Shown: piece by piece, positions 36,886 through 47,848 of the stretch | Numbering within the stretch: the first letter of the stretch is position 1 | Layout of the letters: every line of letters starts with the position of its first letter | Source: an uncultured Clostridia bacterium | Lineage (GTDB): Bacteria > Bacillota > Clostridia > Oscillospirales > Acutalibacteraceae | Direction of reading: 5' to 3' | Length of the DNA: 64,000 nucleotides | Assembly (NCBI GenBank): GCA_947305745.1 | Contig: CAMZEH010000002.1 | Coordinates: forward strand, 1-64,000 | Notes under the pieces: model-generated | What the model saw: only the letters and a program-made list of their open reading frames with translations | The model's database searches: none | Told to the model about the DNA's origin: nothing | Made by a program: the position numbers and the translations under genes

Positions 36886-36963
36886 GGAACTTAATCTTGT
36901 AGAAAACTCCACCGGGATAAAGCCCCTGCGCTGAAACTAGACTAACTTGCTTCAACAATATAA

Positions 36964-36992
36964 ATAATATCATTAGGCAAAAATTTTGTCAA
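36964..36992 (-). promoter_or_regulatory. Sigma-A type promoter, TTGACA-17-TATTAT, for the tRNA cluster
   Basis: Minus strand TTGACA (36992-36987), 17-nt spacer, TATTAT (36969-36964). Confidence 0.65.
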
Positions 36993-37084
36993 GTATTATT
37001 TTCCATTACTTTACGTTTCGGAGTTAAAATTAGAGTGCTTTTTTATTGAAAAAATTGTTTATTATGTAGAATCTATGAGCTTTT

Positions 37085-38080
37085 CTATTGATTTAAAGAA
37101 TTCTTAAGCTTTTTTTGCCTTATGTCTAAACCCAAAAATTCAAGTCTGATATTATTCCCTATGATGCGCGAAACCATGCGCGGAGAATAGTTTTTTTCGA
37201 GTTCTTTCATGGTCAAGTTCGTACTTATTATCGTAGGTTTCGCCATCATAATTCTGGAATTCACTATATTATACACCGCAGAATTAGAAAATGCGTTCGA
37301 ATATTCCGTACCGAGATCATCAATTATAAGAAGGTCACAATCAATAAAGTGTTTTTCACTGCCCTCGCTATCTCGTCCATAATTTTGAAATTTTTCTTTT
37401 TCAAGTTTTGTGACCATATTTGGAGCAGAAATATATATAACACCGTATCCTCTATTTATGATCTCGCTGGCAATAGCAAGAGAAAGATGAGTTTTGCCAA
37501 GCCCCGGATTACCAACCATAATGAGGTTTGGAGATTTTTTACTAAAATTTTCGGAATATTTTTTGCAAAAATCAAATATCAGCTTCATTCTATCTTTGGG
37601 CGAATGCCCTCCCGTTTCGGAAGTCTCGGGGTAATAATCGAGAGAGAACGTTTCAAATGATGAAAGCTCTAACGGAGAAATGCTGTTTAGCTCGCCGTAA
37701 CTTTCTTTTTTCATAATCTCCTTCATACAGTCACACATAACGCCGTCCACAAAGCCCTCATCTTTGCATTTTTCGCAGTTATGTTTGAGTTCGAGATAAT
37801 CTTCGGGCAGATTCACGCTTTTTAAAATTTTCGAAAGACTGTTTCTAAGAGAAATGCTACGCTTACGAAGCGACTCGAGTTCTTCTTTCGCATTACTACC
37901 GCTAAGCACAGATCTTGCAGAATCGATGGCTATAAGAGCAAGTTTTTTTTCGATTTCACAAGCTTCGGGAAAACGAGAGAAAAAAAGCTTCTTTTTTCTT
38001 TCAAGTTCTTCACAGGATTTCACTCTCATTTCGTAAAGTTTTTGGCGAACGTTATCGCATATTTTCTTGCTGTATCCCAT
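37085..38080 (-). CDS. DnaC/DnaI-like helicase loader ATPase
   Basis: LIMVGNPGLGKTHLSLAIASEIINRGYGVIYISAPNMV, DLLIIDDLGTEYSN, CEKCKDEGFVDGVMCDCM. GGAGG before ATG 38080. Confidence 0.9.
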   Translation of the reverse strand: MGYSKKICDNVRQKLYEMRVKSCEELERKKKLFFSRFPEACEIEKKLALIAIDSARSVLSGSNAKEELESLRKRSISLRNSLSKILKSVNLPEDYLELKHNCEKCKDEGFVDGVMCDCMKEIMKKESYGELNSISPLELSSFETFSLDYYPETSETGGHSPKDRMKLIFDFCKKYSENFSKKSPNLIMVGNPGLGKTHLSLAIASEIINRGYGVIYISAPNMVTKLEKEKFQNYGRDSEGSEKHFIDCDLLIIDDLGTEYSNAFSNSAVYNIVNSRIMMAKPTIISTNLTMKELEKNYSPRMVSRIIGNNIRLEFLGLDIRQKKLKNSLNQ

Positions 38081-38102
38081 CTTTTTTGCCTCCTGAAATT
38101 CA

Positions 38103-39062
38103 TTAGTTAATATAATCCAAAATATTGTAATTTTCGTATTCTTCGATGCTGTACGAAGCACCCGAATCGGATTTGGAATCGTATTTTTTTCTGCCGCGTT
38201 TTTGATTTTCCATAATGGCTTGCTCAATCTTAAATACGCCTTCCCTATTCCAGCGCTTAATTATACTGTCCATATACCTAAGCACATATTTCCCGTTCGT
38301 ATTGACGCATCTGTCATAAGCTTCTTTTATCATACTCTCGTCAAATTTCCAGTCGTTTATCCACCTCGAAACAGCTTCTGATTCAATTTCAGTAGGTGTC
38401 CTATGCTCGATTCCGATTATGCTTTCAAAATTACGCCAAGCTAAATTTTTGTTGTTTAATTCTTCGATTTTCTTTTCTGCTTTTTGAATGTTATCAATGC
38501 CGATCTCCGCCCAAGAAATACCGAGTTTGCTTATGTATCGCATGTTTGTTTTTCCGACGCTCACCGCATACTGAAGAAGCATCAAAATAACATCTGGAGG
38601 TAAACCGTCGTTGTCGTGAAGAGTGATTAAAACGGCACTGTCGCTCGAAGACAAAGGCCTCCCCAAAATAACTTGTGCCTCTTGCATCATAAAATATAAT
38701 TCTTTGGAGTTTTCCACTCTTTTCGCAATATCTGATGCAGTCGGACGGTTATATTTTATCTCGTGCGATTTTTTGGAATTGTAATTTATAATATTATTCT
38801 GAGAGTTTTTCGCGTCACTGCAAACATTCCTTGAAACCAACCCTAAATTTTCAAGCACTGACAATGATTGCTCCGCCGATTTTGACGAAGCTCCCACAAA
38901 TGATGATATTGTGTGTAAATCTATAGACGCTCCGACATTTCTAAGCAAATAAAGAAGCACTTTTACATCGTCGCCGCTCAGCTTTTCAATATACTTATCG
39001 ACTATATCGTAGGGCACGACAAAAACCGAATTCCAACGTCCAAAATCAATTTTATATTCCAA
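38103..39062 (-). CDS. DnaD domain replication initiation protein
   Basis: N-terminal winged-helix-like region plus DnaD-type repeats (LGRPLSSSDSAVLITLHDNDGLPPDVILMLLQYAVSVGKTNMRYISKLGISWAEIGI); next to dnaC-like gene. Confidence 0.8.
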   Translation of the reverse strand: MEYKIDFGRWNSVFVVPYDIVDKYIEKLSGDDVKVLLYLLRNVGASIDLHTISSFVGASSKSAEQSLSVLENLGLVSRNVCSDAKNSQNNIINYNSKKSHEIKYNRPTASDIAKRVENSKELYFMMQEAQVILGRPLSSSDSAVLITLHDNDGLPPDVILMLLQYAVSVGKTNMRYISKLGISWAEIGIDNIQKAEKKIEELNNKNLAWRNFESIIGIEHRTPTEIESEAVSRWINDWKFDESMIKEAYDRCVNTNGKYVLRYMDSIIKRWNREGVFKIEQAIMENQKRGRKKYDSKSDSGASYSIEEYENYNILDYIN

Positions 39063-39162
39063 TTTTCATTTCTCCCGAAACTCATTTTGATATAAAACAT
39101 TATATATCTAAAGCATTCAGAAATCAAATAATTACATTTTTCGCATACATAATTAAGTAAGA

Positions 39163-39200
39163 GAAAAAGCATCTGTGCGGCAAACGCACAGATGCTTCCG
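39163..39200 (-). terminator. Strong hairpin downstream of acpP
   Basis: 13-bp perfect stem AAGCATCTGTGCG/CGCACAGATGCTT (39167-39179/39185-39197). Confidence 0.65.
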
Positions 39201-39219
39201 TTTTAAAAATCTCAGCGGC

Positions 39220-39480
39220 TTAGTTCTCGTTTACAAAATCCATTACGCAATTTACAACGTCTTCAACAGTGTTTATTTTTTCAATCGCATCATCGGTTGC
39301 TTCAATATCAAACTCGTATTCAACAGCCGAAACCAAATCCACCAGATCCAAAGAATCCGCATCTAAATCTTCAAATAAACTCGTCTTTAATGTTATATCG
39401 GATTCTTTCGCTCCAAAATTTTCGCATATAATACCTCTGACTTTTTCAAAAACTTCATTAAATTCCTTACCTGAACTCAT
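39220..39480 (-). CDS. acpP: Acyl carrier protein
   Basis: TSLFEDLDADSLDLVDLVSAVEYEFDIEATDDAIEKINTVEDVV; DSLD phosphopantetheine site. Confidence 0.92.
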   Translation of the reverse strand: MSSGKEFNEVFEKVRGIICENFGAKESDITLKTSLFEDLDADSLDLVDLVSAVEYEFDIEATDDAIEKINTVEDVVNCVMDFVNEN

Positions 39481-39652
39481 CAAATATTTCTCCATTCCGT
39501 CTATAAAACAAATTTTCTGCCTTTCAAATACCTACTAACAAAATATATTATTTGCTATCGTAATCTTTGTCAAGAATTTTTTATAAAAATTTTTACAATA
39601 ACATTATACATCACTAAGCCGAAAAATATCAGAAATGTTTTTTTATTATAAT

Positions 39653-40459
39653 TCAAATTTTCTTCGCGTGAACGACAAGCCTTACGTTTCCTTCGTCTTT
39701 ATAACACGTCGAAAAAGTCATAATTTTATCACCACAGGAAATTTCACGGCCAAAACTATATATGCTCCTTTGTGATATTTCTTTTAACCAAGTTTTGAAA
39801 TCCTCATCAGATATAAAATCTGTTCTAATATAATAAGATTCAGCAGGGACGGTATAGACTGATATTATTTTCCAGTTTGTTGTACCACTTAAGTTAACAA
39901 ATCTAATCGTACCATTACCGGGATTTTTAACCCAATCCTCACCAAGGAGTTCTTTTAATCCTGCAAACATAGTTTTATCGTGATTGTTATGACCGTAAAT
40001 TATAGTGTTCCTGCCAAAACTTTCGGAATTGTTTCTATAATCCATAAAAAGCCAACCTGATCTGTTAACCGTTTTTTTAAACGAATGTCTGAGATAAAAC
40101 TCGTTATCCATTGTCTGCACTACGGGATAGTTTATATTCGTCCCCGATATACTTACAAATCCCACGGTATCGCTATTGATGCTCTTGAGATTTTTAATAT
40201 CTACGCTCTCACAAGGTGTTTTTATATAATTGAAATAATCATTATTTGGATGTTTAGGCTCGGCGCTTGTATCCGTACTTTGAGGTCCCGAGGTACACAA
40301 TGCGTCGTTTATCTCTTTCATTTCGCTTTCCAGGTGGTTTTTATCCGTTAGTCTTTTAAATAAAATCCATAAATTGGCAAATATTATAAAAATAAACAGC
40401 AAGGATATCGCAAAGTAAACAAACTTAGTGTGTTTTTTGATACCCTTACTGATCTTCAT
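39653..40459 (-). CDS. srtB: Class B sortase
   Basis: TM N-terminus; VGFVSISGTNINYPVVQTMDNEFYLRHSF, GWLFMDYRN, NTIIYGHNNHD, TFSTCYKDEGNVRLVVHAKKI. Confidence 0.88.
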   Translation of the reverse strand: MKISKGIKKHTKFVYFAISLLFIFIIFANLWILFKRLTDKNHLESEMKEINDALCTSGPQSTDTSAEPKHPNNDYFNYIKTPCESVDIKNLKSINSDTVGFVSISGTNINYPVVQTMDNEFYLRHSFKKTVNRSGWLFMDYRNNSESFGRNTIIYGHNNHDKTMFAGLKELLGEDWVKNPGNGTIRFVNLSGTTNWKIISVYTVPAESYYIRTDFISDEDFKTWLKEISQRSIYSFGREISCGDKIMTFSTCYKDEGNVRLVVHAKKI

Positions 40460-40484
40460 AATCTTTTACACCTTTCCAAAAATA

Positions 40485-41573
40485 CTAATTGCCTTTTCGT
40501 GATTTGCTTATGAGGGCCGCCAAGCCCGTTGCCGAAGCAAGTGTTGAAGCGGCTACAGAATAAAGATTTATATCGCCCGTTTTTGGATTCTCGGCACTTG
40601 TTTCATGTATAATTTTCAGAAAAATAGCCGTGTTAAAAAATGGATCCTCAAGATCAGCAACAGCCACCTTTATATGATTTGTTTCATTCGGGATTACGTT
40701 TACTTCGGCTTCCATTAATTTAGTTCTCCCCAAAAAGCCAAAATCATGATTATTCATCGAATCTATAAAAAGGCCTTGCGTACCAAATCGACCTTGATCG
40801 GGATCAGGGCCGGGTTTACTCGTATCGTACCCCGAGGCCTCCAAAATATTCTTTGCACTCAATATCGCTCCGGTATTTGGGATTTTGGCTACGTTTTCGC
40901 CGTTTACGAGAACTATCGCGGTATCGTCAGGAGCAGGATACTGGTCGGGTTGTTGTATTTGAGCGCGAACTCTCGGGACATCATCACCACCGTTTTCGGG
41001 AGGATACTGATTAAATACTCGTTGCCATTCATTCGACGCGTACACATACTGAAGTTTTAATTTGTCAGTGGTAGGCACAACATCAAAATCAAGTGCGACA
41101 GAATCGTATGAATGCTTATTTGCTGACTCTTTTTCGATATCCTTGTCCTCTGTTTTTTGTTCATCTGTTGGACCGTTTTCATCAAATTGATAATCATCCT
41201 CAAGGCCTGTTATGTCGGGTAAATCTTCCTCTCGATTTGAAGCCCTCACTTCCTCGGCGGGAAAATACGGACCCCATGGAGCCGCTTTACCCTGCACTTT
41301 AAATGTTTCGCTTGCAAATCCCGTAGAAAGAACAATTCCGTCATCCATGCCAAGAAGATTTTCCGAACCACTAAATACTCCTATTTGTTGGGGATTACCG
41401 TTAATTTTAACGTTTTCGGTTTTGAGAGGTTCGGAGAAAAGCGAATTCATAAGCTCCTCACCGTCCGAAGTCACTTGAACGGTCGGTACAGATTCCGCCA
41501 CACAATTTCCGAAAATTGCGCCGGCCACTAAAAGACATGAAGATTTTGCCAAAATTTTTTTTGTAAATTTCAT
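40485..41573 (-). CDS. Choice-of-anchor-L-like surface protein with NPKTGD sorting signal
   Basis: Signal peptide; GIVLSTGFASE; C-terminal ENPKTGDINLYSVAASTLASATGLAALISKSRKGN; next to the sortase B gene. Confidence 0.8.
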   Translation of the reverse strand: MKFTKKILAKSSCLLVAGAIFGNCVAESVPTVQVTSDGEELMNSLFSEPLKTENVKINGNPQQIGVFSGSENLLGMDDGIVLSTGFASETFKVQGKAAPWGPYFPAEEVRASNREEDLPDITGLEDDYQFDENGPTDEQKTEDKDIEKESANKHSYDSVALDFDVVPTTDKLKLQYVYASNEWQRVFNQYPPENGGDDVPRVRAQIQQPDQYPAPDDTAIVLVNGENVAKIPNTGAILSAKNILEASGYDTSKPGPDPDQGRFGTQGLFIDSMNNHDFGFLGRTKLMEAEVNVIPNETNHIKVAVADLEDPFFNTAIFLKIIHETSAENPKTGDINLYSVAASTLASATGLAALISKSRKGN

Positions 41574-41679
41574 AAACAATACCTCTTTTCAAAAAATTAT
41601 AAATAAAATTTATGTTTATTATTCTTGCTCGCTGTAATTTAAAAAATTCAAAAATTTCTGTGCTAATTATTTCCAAAGT

Positions 41680-41719
41680 AAAAAAACCACACAAGGCTTT
41701 TCTTTGTGCAGTTTTTTTG
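41680..41719 (-). terminator. Terminator-like hairpin downstream of gerW
   Basis: aaaaaaccacacaagg/ctttgtgcagtttttt inverted repeat with T-runs. Confidence 0.6.
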
Positions 41720-41736
41720 AATTTATTAATATTATT

Positions 41737-42144
41737 TTATTTACTCTCTTTGCTTTTCTCGTTTTTATCTTTATCTTTGCGCTTTTTTATAAAATTACCT
41801 ATTCTGTCAACTATATCAGGAGTCATGGAAATTATCCTGTCAAGCGCACCCGTGAAAGACTCAACCTGAAGAAGTTTAACATCGTCGCCCGAGATAACCA
41901 AAAACGCCGTAGGAGTAATGCTGACGCCGGCTCCGCTCCCTCCGCCGAATAAATCTCTCTCTTTGCTTTTTTCGGAAGTAAAATCAGAACCGCCTGCCGC
42001 AAAGCCGTATGAAAGCTTTGAGACAGGTATAACAACCGTGCCGCTGTCCGATGTAATCGGCTTACCTATTACCATATCGGCATTGACTGCTTCCTTAATT
42101 TTTTCGAGTGTGCTTTCGGTCATTCCTTCAATTTTGTTGTTCAT
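41737..42144 (-). CDS. ytfJ: GerW/YtfJ family sporulation protein
   Basis: ADMVIGKPITSDSGTVVIPVSKLSYGFAAGGSDF...FGGGSGAGVSITPTAFLVI. Confidence 0.9.
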   Translation of the reverse strand: MNNKIEGMTESTLEKIKEAVNADMVIGKPITSDSGTVVIPVSKLSYGFAAGGSDFTSEKSKERDLFGGGSGAGVSITPTAFLVISGDDVKLLQVESFTGALDRIISMTPDIVDRIGNFIKKRKDKDKNEKSKESK

Positions 42145-42159
42145 AATTTTTGATTCCTC

Positions 42160-42753
42160 CTATTTTAATTTACTGTTTATAATTTTAAACGATTTTATAG
42201 CGATTATCAAAAAATTAATAATTCGGGTCTTGAGTTTCAAATCTACAAAAATTTTTATCTTTTCCGAAAGAAAATCGGGTCTGACTGATATATCATAATT
42301 CTTTGGCTCATTACAAGATATAAATGCGGAGGCTGCCGGATATACCGCAGCACACACGGCACCATAAGTCGTTGCGGTTTTAGAAGCTTCTTCGCTTCCG
42401 ATGATTATTCTTAAGTTCAGATTTTTAAACTTAATGCTCTTTATAAGCATTTTTATTATTTTGCCCGAACTCGCGAGAATTGCTTTTACGTTTTTTGCCG
42501 TGCTTTTAATATCTTTTAATTTCTTGCTGCTGTTTTCTTTTTTAGGTTCGTTTTTTTGTTTCTTGCTTTTTCTCATTGAAAGCCACTTCGCAAGAGTATC
42601 AACCCTCAAAAACCACAATTTAATTTTAAAATCGAACTTGCCGTCATCATAGCAAAGTTCAAGGTTTATGGGCAAAACAAGAAACAAAAATATCAAAGCA
42701 AAAACAATTATCAGCAGCCACAAAACTATATTTAGTAAGAGCATTATAATCAT
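42160..42753 (-). CDS. DUF2953-like membrane protein
   Basis: N-terminal TM, KFDFKIKLWFLRVDTL, conserved position next to ytfJ. Confidence 0.7.
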   Translation of the reverse strand: MIIMLLLNIVLWLLIIVFALIFLFLVLPINLELCYDDGKFDFKIKLWFLRVDTLAKWLSMRKSKKQKNEPKKENSSKKLKDIKSTAKNVKAILASSGKIIKMLIKSIKFKNLNLRIIIGSEEASKTATTYGAVCAAVYPAASAFISCNEPKNYDISVRPDFLSEKIKIFVDLKLKTRIINFLIIAIKSFKIINSKLK

Positions 42754-42816
42754 TTTTAAACATCCTTTGATATTTTTCTCAGATATTGTTTACCGCGCGA
42801 TTATATTTTATACAAA

Positions 42817-43497
42817 TCAAGCAAAAAATGCAAACGGTAAAGCTGTAATCCACATAACAAAGCTATATATTGCGTTTTCCAAGAATACCAGCGGAATGCT
42901 CAGAATCCCTAAAAACAAGAGCAAAAACAACGACAAAGTTATCATGTTGTAGTATTTATAATAAGAAATCAAAAACCTCTCCGGTATAAACGCTTCCGCT
43001 ATTCTGAAGCCATCGAGTGGCGCGATTGGGATTAAGTTAAATACTGCGATTCCTATATTCAAAATAATATAATACGAAAAAAATGTGCTTATCCATATGC
43101 TCGCCGCTCCAAAATTGAAAAGTGCAAAAAGATTAAAGAGTAATCCCCCTAAAATAGCTGCAAGCAAATTCGAAATCGGTCCCGCTGCTGCCGTTATAGC
43201 CATATCACGCCTTGGATTTTTGAAATTTGAAGCGTCTACAGGCACGGGTCTTGCCCAACCAAAACTGAAAAGAAGTATTCCAAGCGCTCCGAGCGGATCA
43301 AAATGAACAAGCGGATTTAGCGTAAGACGTCCGCTTAATTTTGCGGTCGGATCGCCAAGTTTCGATGCCACCCACCCATGCGCACACTCGTGAAGCGGTA
43401 AAATTAAAAACACAATTATCATAATCGCCAAAATTCGCATCACAACGTCCATTAATGTTATTCCCGGATTAAAAAGCCACATATTAATACACCTCAA
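42817..43497 (-). CDS. Site-2 protease family (M50) membrane metalloprotease
   Basis: HECAHGWVASKLGDPTAKLSGRLTLNPLVHFDPLG, NLIPIAPLDGFRI. Confidence 0.88.
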   Translation of the reverse strand: MRCINMWLFNPGITLMDVVMRILAIMIIVFLILPLHECAHGWVASKLGDPTAKLSGRLTLNPLVHFDPLGALGILLFSFGWARPVPVDASNFKNPRRDMAITAAAGPISNLLAAILGGLLFNLFALFNFGAASIWISTFFSYYIILNIGIAVFNLIPIAPLDGFRIAEAFIPERFLISYYKYYNMITLSLFLLLFLGILSIPLVFLENAIYSFVMWITALPFAFFA

Positions 43498-43525
43498 GAG
43501 TATTATACCACTATGCGCAAATAGT

Positions 43526-44536
43526 TCAATCAGTTTTTACAATCGAAGTACCCGGATAATACCAAGAAAGTATTTTTTTGTAATCATTTCCTTCAAGTGC
43601 CATATACTGAGCACCGTACTGGCTCATACCTACCCCGTGTCCATAGCCTCGGACTTTAAAAATAAATTTATTTTCAGCTTTATCGAACCATAAATCAAAA
43701 TCGGAAGACCTAAGTGCAAACATACTTCTAATTTCCCTCCCTTTAAAAGTTTTTCCGCAAATATCTATTTCCTTAACCATCCCGCCGTCGCTTCTTTTTG
43801 GCTCTCCTATCCATTTACATGCATCTGCATCGAATTTCAAATCACTAAACTTTGAACTTAAAATTTCTTTGAATTTTTCTATATCTATTTTAGCTGTTGT
43901 TTCGTATCCTGCGGCGACTTTATCTCCCGGACTCTCAACATTTGTCAAATATTTTACTTCGCCCCCGAATACGTCTTCCGATTTTTCGGTTTTGCCCGAA
44001 GAAATTGCATGATATGCAGCTAAAATCGGCCCTCCGTCGTCCTCGATAATCTCGCCGAAAACACTATCTACAGCATTTTCTATTTTCTCTTCGTATTCTT
44101 CAAAATGACTTCCCCATTTCGCTTTTCGCTGCTCTTTGGCGATATAATTAATGGCTTTTTGCGTATCTATTGTAAAATCATATTTGCTTTCGCTACCTTT
44201 CGCGTGCTCCAAATTACGCTTTCTGCAAAAATATGTATATGAAGCCACAGCCTGAGCTTTTAGAGCTTCGGTTTCAAATTTTGCGGGCATTTCAGTGCAT
44301 ACGACACCATAAAGAAATTCTTTATCGGGAATACTAATTATACTCCCATTACTTTCATCGAGCACGCGGAAACATGTTTGCGCATTAGCATCGCAATTTC
44401 CTATTGATAATTTCTGGTAACTGTTTTCTTGTTCCTCCCGATTGCTTTTTGTCACCGCCAGAAGCGGAATCAAAATGATAAAAACCAATATAAGCGCACA
44501 TATTATCGGCCATTTGAATTTTTTTGAAATTTTCAT
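43526..44536 (-). CDS. spoIID: Stage II sporulation protein D (SpoIID)
   Basis: EFLYGVVCTEMPAKFETEALKAQAVASYTYF, KVRGYGHGVGMSQYGAQYMALEGNDYKKILSWYYPGT. Confidence 0.92.
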   Translation of the reverse strand: MKISKKFKWPIICALILVFIILIPLLAVTKSNREEQENSYQKLSIGNCDANAQTCFRVLDESNGSIISIPDKEFLYGVVCTEMPAKFETEALKAQAVASYTYFCRKRNLEHAKGSESKYDFTIDTQKAINYIAKEQRKAKWGSHFEEYEEKIENAVDSVFGEIIEDDGGPILAAYHAISSGKTEKSEDVFGGEVKYLTNVESPGDKVAAGYETTAKIDIEKFKEILSSKFSDLKFDADACKWIGEPKRSDGGMVKEIDICGKTFKGREIRSMFALRSSDFDLWFDKAENKFIFKVRGYGHGVGMSQYGAQYMALEGNDYKKILSWYYPGTSIVKTD

Positions 44537-44584
44537 AAATTTGAAATTCCTCCATATTTTAAAGATACACGCCCATACAACATA

Positions 44585-44613
44585 TTGACTTTACGCACAA
44601 AAGCGTTTAGAAT
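44585..44613 (+). promoter_or_regulatory. Sigma-A type promoter, TTGACT-17-TAGAAT
   Basis: TTGACT 44585-44590, 17-nt spacer, TAGAAT 44608-44613, upstream of CDS 44696. Confidence 0.45.
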
Positions 44614-44695
44614 ACAGTGTTAGAGCATATACATATTAATATGGACGAGGGCTAAATTTTATGTTCTAAATTTATTTTGAAAATGGAGGATATTT

Positions 44696-45481
44696 ATGAA
44701 ACTGAAAAACATTTGGCTATTCTTCTGCCTCGCGCTATTGGTTTTGGTACCGACTAAAGTTTACTCTGCGCTTTTCACGGTAGAAGTTGTAGAATCTTCG
44801 GTATTTCTTATAACATTCGGCTTTACTGCGCTTGCTCTTGCTATTTGCGTATTTATTTCAAAATTTTCACTCAAAAACATAAGCATACAAAAAAATATGG
44901 TTTTGGGAATTTTTGCAGCACTTGTTGCGCTTTGCTTCTTATGGTGCATACCGGCATACTTTGGCGACACCGTAACAAAATACGATCACGAATGGCAACC
45001 CATACTCGTTACAGTTTTTTCTGCGCTTTGCTTTGTGTCATTTACACTTATTTCCGCCACCCATTTTATGGGTCAAAACGTAATTTCAAAAGCGCCGTTC
45101 TTTATCTACTGCCCCGTACTTTGGTTTGGGCTTAAAATGATCTTATTTTTGTCAATGAACATAAACGTAACAGACCCGTACACCATACTATCAACCGGAT
45201 TACTCACACTTTTTATGATTTATTTCACCCAGACATTTGCGACATCAACAAAAGCAAACAACATCAAACTTCTATTTGTTTTCGGGCTTCCTCTATCGGT
45301 ATTCTCGCTTGCATCGTCGATCCCCGTTATCTTGAAAATATGGACTTCAGGCATTTTCGTAGAATCCGCTATAGCTACCGCAACACTTGAAATAATGCTC
45401 GTACTTTATATTCTCTTTACTTTGGTTGAAGCTCATAAACAGCTCGAAAATAGAGATCAAAAAGTAATAAAAACATTTTAA
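44696..45481 (+). CDS. Hypothetical polytopic membrane protein (about 7 TM)
   Basis: Repeated hydrophobic segments over 261 aa; ggagg RBS. Confidence 0.75.
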   Translation: MKLKNIWLFFCLALLVLVPTKVYSALFTVEVVESSVFLITFGFTALALAICVFISKFSLKNISIQKNMVLGIFAALVALCFLWCIPAYFGDTVTKYDHEWQPILVTVFSALCFVSFTLISATHFMGQNVISKAPFFIYCPVLWFGLKMILFLSMNINVTDPYTILSTGLLTLFMIYFTQTFATSTKANNIKLLFVFGLPLSVFSLASSIPVILKIWTSGIFVESAIATATLEIMLVLYILFTLVEAHKQLENRDQKVIKTF

Positions 45482-45508
45482 AGCAAATAATATTTATAAA
45501 ACAGATAA

Positions 45509-46543
<1,035 letters not shown>

Positions 46544-46561
46544 TAAAGTGATAAAAATAAT

Positions 46562-46595
46562 CAGCACCCGAGAGAAAATCCTCAGGTGCTTTTTG
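46562..46595 (+). terminator. gapA intrinsic terminator
   Basis: AGCACCCGAG/CTCAGGTGCT stem (one mismatch) followed by TTTTTG. Confidence 0.7.
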
Positions 46596-46610
46596 TTTAA
46601 TGTTTTATTT

Positions 46611-46916
46611 TTATAAATCTTCCTCATCTTCGTCAATCGTTTCATTAATAACCATCTCCGTTAGATCCTTTGCCTTCGCAAGAGAAGATCTTTCTACCAT
46701 AATATCGGCGTCTGTGAGCAGTGCTCCGGTCGTAATCTTCAGGATGCCACCGACGCCCTTTTCCCGGACTATGTATGGTATATGGTTGCCCTTCAATGTA
46801 GACTCAACGATACCCAGCTCAAAAGAATTGTGAACCGTTACTAATTTTACAAGCTCAATTTCATCTTCTTTTTCTTCATTATAACGTCTTGCTTTTTTGC
46901 TCCAGAAAAAACACAT
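46611..46916 (-). CDS. DUF2007-like (putative signal-transducing) small protein
   Basis: LVKLVTVHNSFELGIVESTLKGNHIPYIVREKGVGGIL; AGGAGG RBS. Confidence 0.7.
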   Translation of the reverse strand: MCFFWSKKARRYNEEKEDEIELVKLVTVHNSFELGIVESTLKGNHIPYIVREKGVGGILKITTGALLTDADIMVERSSLAKAKDLTEMVINETIDEDEEDL

Positions 46917-46987
46917 ATCAAAAACCTCCTGATATTACAAGGTACAACATAATTATATCTAAAAAAGCACAAATTGTATATGAAAAT

Positions 46988-47848
46988 CTAGATAAACTTC
47001 TCGCCTATGATCGCCCTATAGATATCGTTTATATCCAAAAACACTTTAATATTTGTCAGCCCAAAGGACTCGATAATTTTTTTTACGTCGTCATACTGCC
47101 CTTGTCCTATTTCAAAAGACAAAATACCACCCTTTTTCAATTTTGGTATCCAAAACTCGCAAATTTTTTCATAAAAATCAAGGCCGTCTTTTCCGCCATC
47201 GAGAGCCATTTTAGGCTCGAAAAGAACTTCGCTTTGCAGATTTTTAATATCGTCCGATTTTATATAAGGTGGGTTGGAAACAATCAAATCAAAATAACCG
47301 TCTTCGAAATTTTTGTAACAAGAAAAGACATCATCATTGATTAACTTGGCTTTACTGCTATATTTTCTATGATTTGCAGATAAATATTTAAACGCTTTAT
47401 CCGAAATTTCCACAGCGTAAATATCACATGGCCTGCCGATACCTCTCTCAAGAGCAAGCGCAACACAACCGCTTCCGCTACATAGATCGATAATTTTCGG
47501 ATTTTGGATGTCTTTTATGGCATCTATTGAGGCGGACACCAGAACGGACGTATCTTCTCTTGGAATTAAAACCCCTTCGCCGACGTACAAATCCATATCC
47601 ATAAAATTACATTCCCCAACAGCGTACTGGAGCGGTTTCCCGCCGCATCTTCGTTGCAGTATCTCACAAAATTTGATGTATTTAGAGTTTTCGGGAATTT
47701 CAGATCCGCGAAATAATAAGTCCGATCGGTCGATGCCAAAGCAGTACCAGAAAATATTTAAAATCTCCGAATTTACAGCTTCAATTCCCGCGCTTTGCAA
47801 ACTTTTTTTTGCGCTATCATATATTTCTTTATACGTCGGCATTTTCAT
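46988..47848 (-). CDS. prmC: Release factor glutamine methyltransferase PrmC
   Basis: VLIPREDTSVLV, IIDLCSGSGCVALAL, DLIVSNPPYIKSDDI. Confidence 0.93.
   Translation of the reverse strand: MKMPTYKEIYDSAKKSLQSAGIEAVNSEILNIFWYCFGIDRSDLLFRGSEIPENSKYIKFCEILQRRCGGKPLQYAVGECNFMDMDLYVGEGVLIPREDTSVLVSASIDAIKDIQNPKIIDLCSGSGCVALALERGIGRPCDIYAVEISDKAFKYLSANHRKYSSKAKLINDDVFSCYKNFEDGYFDLIVSNPPYIKSDDIKNLQSEVLFEPKMALDGGKDGLDFYEKICEFWIPKLKKGGILSFEIGQGQYDDVKKIIESFGLTNIKVFLDINDIYRAIIGEKFI

Noticed and set aside
36396-36912. ORFs 36396..36608 and 36673..36912
   Set aside because: They lie across tRNA genes, which explain the sequence fully.
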